From: Gulosibacter sediminis
Lineage (GTDB): Bacteria > Actinomycetota > Actinomycetes > Actinomycetales > Microbacteriaceae
Assembly (NCBI RefSeq): GCF_014904065.1
Contig: NZ_JACXJG010000009.1
Location: 46,904-53,195, forward strand
Reading direction: 5' to 3'
DNA: 6,292 bases
Positions within the stretch are counted from its first letter, which is position 1, and the number at the start of each line of letters is the position of its first letter. The notes under the pieces are model-generated. The model was not told where the DNA came from. It made no database searches and was given only the letters and a program-made list of their open reading frames with translations. Position numbers and translations under genes: made by a program. Below are positions 5,598 to 6,292 of the stretch, in pieces.

Positions 5598-5625
5598 GGC
5601 TCCACCGGCGGTGCCGGCCTAGCCC
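5597..5625. terminator. Compact bidirectional hairpin between hpt and acylphosphatase gene
   Basis: GGGCT (5597-5601) pairs with AGCCC (5621-5625). Inside them CCGGC (5605-5609) pairs with GCCGG (5613-5617) around loop GGT, with a 3-by-3 internal loop between the two stems. The structure overlaps the stop codons of both converging genes, which lie only 21 bases apart. It lacks T runs, so termination is plausible but not assured. Confidence 0.4.
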
Positions 5626-5894
5626 CGAATCTCGAACTCGGTGTCGCCGCGCGTCGGCTGCTCGCTCGTCTCGACGGCGTCGACGCGCGCCGACCGCGGG
5701 CCCTGGTGTGCCCACGCGACGAGCCGGTCGACCGCATCCGCCTCGCCCTCGGCCTCAAACTCGACGCGGCCGTCGAATAGGTTGCGCACGTACCCGCCGA
5801 GGCCGAGCCGCTGCGCCTCGTGGGCCGTCGAGTAGCGGTATCCGACGCCCTGCACGACGCCCGACACGTACCCTCGCACTCGCTTCGTAGCCAT
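5619..5894 (-). CDS. acyP: Acylphosphatase
   Basis: A 91-residue cytoplasmic enzyme that hydrolyses acyl phosphates such as carbamoyl or 1,3-bisphosphoglyceric acyl phosphate; its physiological substrate in bacteria is uncertain. The signature GVVQGVGYR (12-20) supplies the phosphate-binding loop and catalytic R20. YVRNLFDGRVEFEAEG (35-50) supplies the catalytic N38. The usual GW before this second motif is GG here. Length matches the family of about 90 residues. The ATG at 5892-5894 is chosen because it gives a family-sized protein and follows a -10-like TACCCT by six bases, suggesting a leaderless mRNA. A longer reading from further upstream would add an unlike N-terminus. The gene converges on hpt and is divergent from the TipAS-like gene. 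Confidence 0.94.
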   Translation of the reverse strand: MATKRVRGYVSGVVQGVGYRYSTAHEAQRLGLGGYVRNLFDGRVEFEAEGEADAVDRLVAWAHQGPRSARVDAVETSEQPTRGDTEFEIRG

Positions 5895-5900
5895 ACGGCC

Positions 5901-5906
5901 AGGGTA
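5901..5906 (-). promoter_or_regulatory. Leaderless-type -10 box of the acylphosphatase gene
   Basis: On the minus strand TACCCT fits TANNNT and is followed by six bases and then the ATG start codon. This is the same spacing seen at tilS. No Shine-Dalgarno sequence lies between, which supports transcription starting at or next to the A of the ATG. No -35 is evident. Confidence 0.5.
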
Positions 5907-5954
5907 CGGATGCGCGCCCGGCAGCGGCTGGACGTGCGGGGTTCGAACTCGCGC

Positions 5955-5985
5955 TTGCGCTTGACGTAACGTCAACCGGTAGCGT
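5955..5985 (+). promoter_or_regulatory. MerR-type promoter with operator in a 19-bp spacer
   Basis: TTGCGC (5955-5960) as -35 and TAGCGT (5980-5985) as -10 are separated by 19 bases. That spacing is too long for an ordinary promoter and is typical of MerR-family control. The spacer begins with a perfect dyad TTGACGTAACGTCAA (5961-5975): two 7-base arms around a central A. MerR-family proteins bind such a dyad and twist the long spacer so that RNA polymerase can use it. Transcription would start near 5992, about 25 bases before the next ATG. The regulator that binds here is not in the window. Confidence 0.65.
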
Positions 5986-6016
5986 CGTCACCGCACTGAA
6001 CGAGAAAGAAGACATC

Positions 6017-6238
6017 ATGCCGAAGGACATGTTCGACGGCTTCGACCACACGCAGTACGACGCCGAGGTGCGCGAGCGCTGGGGCGCCGAGGCTGCCGAC
6101 CGCAGCTACAGCTGGTGGGCGGGGCTCGGCGAGGCGGGCCAGGCCGAGTTCCGCGCCGCGAACTACACGCGCACATCCGAGCGCGGCGCCGGGTTCGTAC
6201 GCGACGCCCTGCTCGCCTACGCCGACACCTCGCTCTAG
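6017..6238 (+). CDS. Short TipAS-like ligand-binding domain protein without HTH domain
   Basis: The 73-residue product starts MFDGFD.....EVRERWG (5-23), which resembles the beginning of the TipAS domain of TipA/MerR-family regulators. It ends RAANYTR....GAGFVRDALLAYAD (46-70), which resembles that domain's C-terminal end (pattern RFAANY...GAAFVRDAL.AYA). TipAS domains are about 140 residues long and normally sit behind a MerR helix-turn-helix of about 110 residues. Here the DNA-binding half and some 60-70 residues from the middle of TipAS appear to be missing. The ORF is intact, keeps the local codon bias and has a weak AGAAAGAAG ribosome binding site (6003-6011) before the ATG. The promoter upstream is of MerR type. 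It may be a functional mini-protein that binds a ligand or modulates a regulator, or a twice-deleted remnant of an autoregulated gene. The resemblance is judged from remembered family patterns, not an alignment. Confidence 0.72.
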   Translation: MPKDMFDGFDHTQYDAEVRERWGAEAADRSYSWWAGLGEAGQAEFRAANYTRTSERGAGFVRDALLAYADTSL

Positions 6239-6271
6239 GCCGACTCACGCAACGAAAATTCCCCGGTGTGT

Positions 6272-6290
6272 GGGGCGAATCGCTCGCCCC
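6272..6290 (+). terminator. Possible terminator hairpin after the TipAS-like gene
   Basis: GGGGCGA (6272-6278) and TCGCCCC (6284-6290) form a perfect 7-bp stem with loop ATCGC, 33 bases after the stop codon. The window ends two bases later, so a following T run cannot be judged. Confidence 0.4.
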
Positions 6291-6292
6291 CC

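Overview
The window reads as chromosomal DNA of a high-GC actinobacterium, most likely a member of Microbacteriaceae. The grounds are strong G/C bias at third codon positions, GTG and TTG starts, apparently leaderless genes with a TANNNT box six bases before the start codon, a tRNA Glu-Asp-Phe cluster and the adjacent pair tilS-hpt. The species cannot be named from the sequence alone.

Layout from left to right. Positions 1-1030 (+) hold the C-terminal part of a heavy-metal-type P-type ATPase, cut by the left edge. Positions 1063-1434 (-) hold three tRNA genes, transcribed Glu(UUC), Asp(GUC), Phe(GAA), closed by a T-rich terminator whose hairpin looks like a tRNA T-arm. An A-rich intergenic stretch follows (1435-1760). 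It holds the probable tRNA promoter on the minus strand and, on the plus strand, a direct repeat resembling an MtrA response-regulator site. This repeat lies before a secreted coiled-coil M23 peptidoglycan hydrolase (1761-3176, +). A perfect 21-bp hairpin separates that gene from the convergent inorganic pyrophosphatase gene ppa (3264-3752, -). Divergent from ppa is tilS-hpt (3927-5597, +), a probable two-gene operon for tRNA-Ile lysidine synthesis and purine salvage. A small acylphosphatase gene (5619-5894, -) converges on hpt. At the right edge a MerR-type promoter and operator (5955-5985) drives a 73-residue protein (6017-6238, +) that looks like a shortened TipAS ligand-binding domain without its DNA-binding half.

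Most genes are housekeeping: tRNA supply and modification, pyrophosphate removal, purine salvage and cell-wall remodelling. The parts that deserve attention are the mini-TipAS gene with its regulator-type promoter, the candidate MtrA site at the M23 gene, the T-arm-like terminator, the frequent hexamer GCATCC/GGATGC, and the altered neighbourhood of ppa, tilS and hpt: dacB does not lie between ppa and tilS, and ftsH does not follow hpt. I saw no CRISPR array, insertion sequence, integrase or phage gene.
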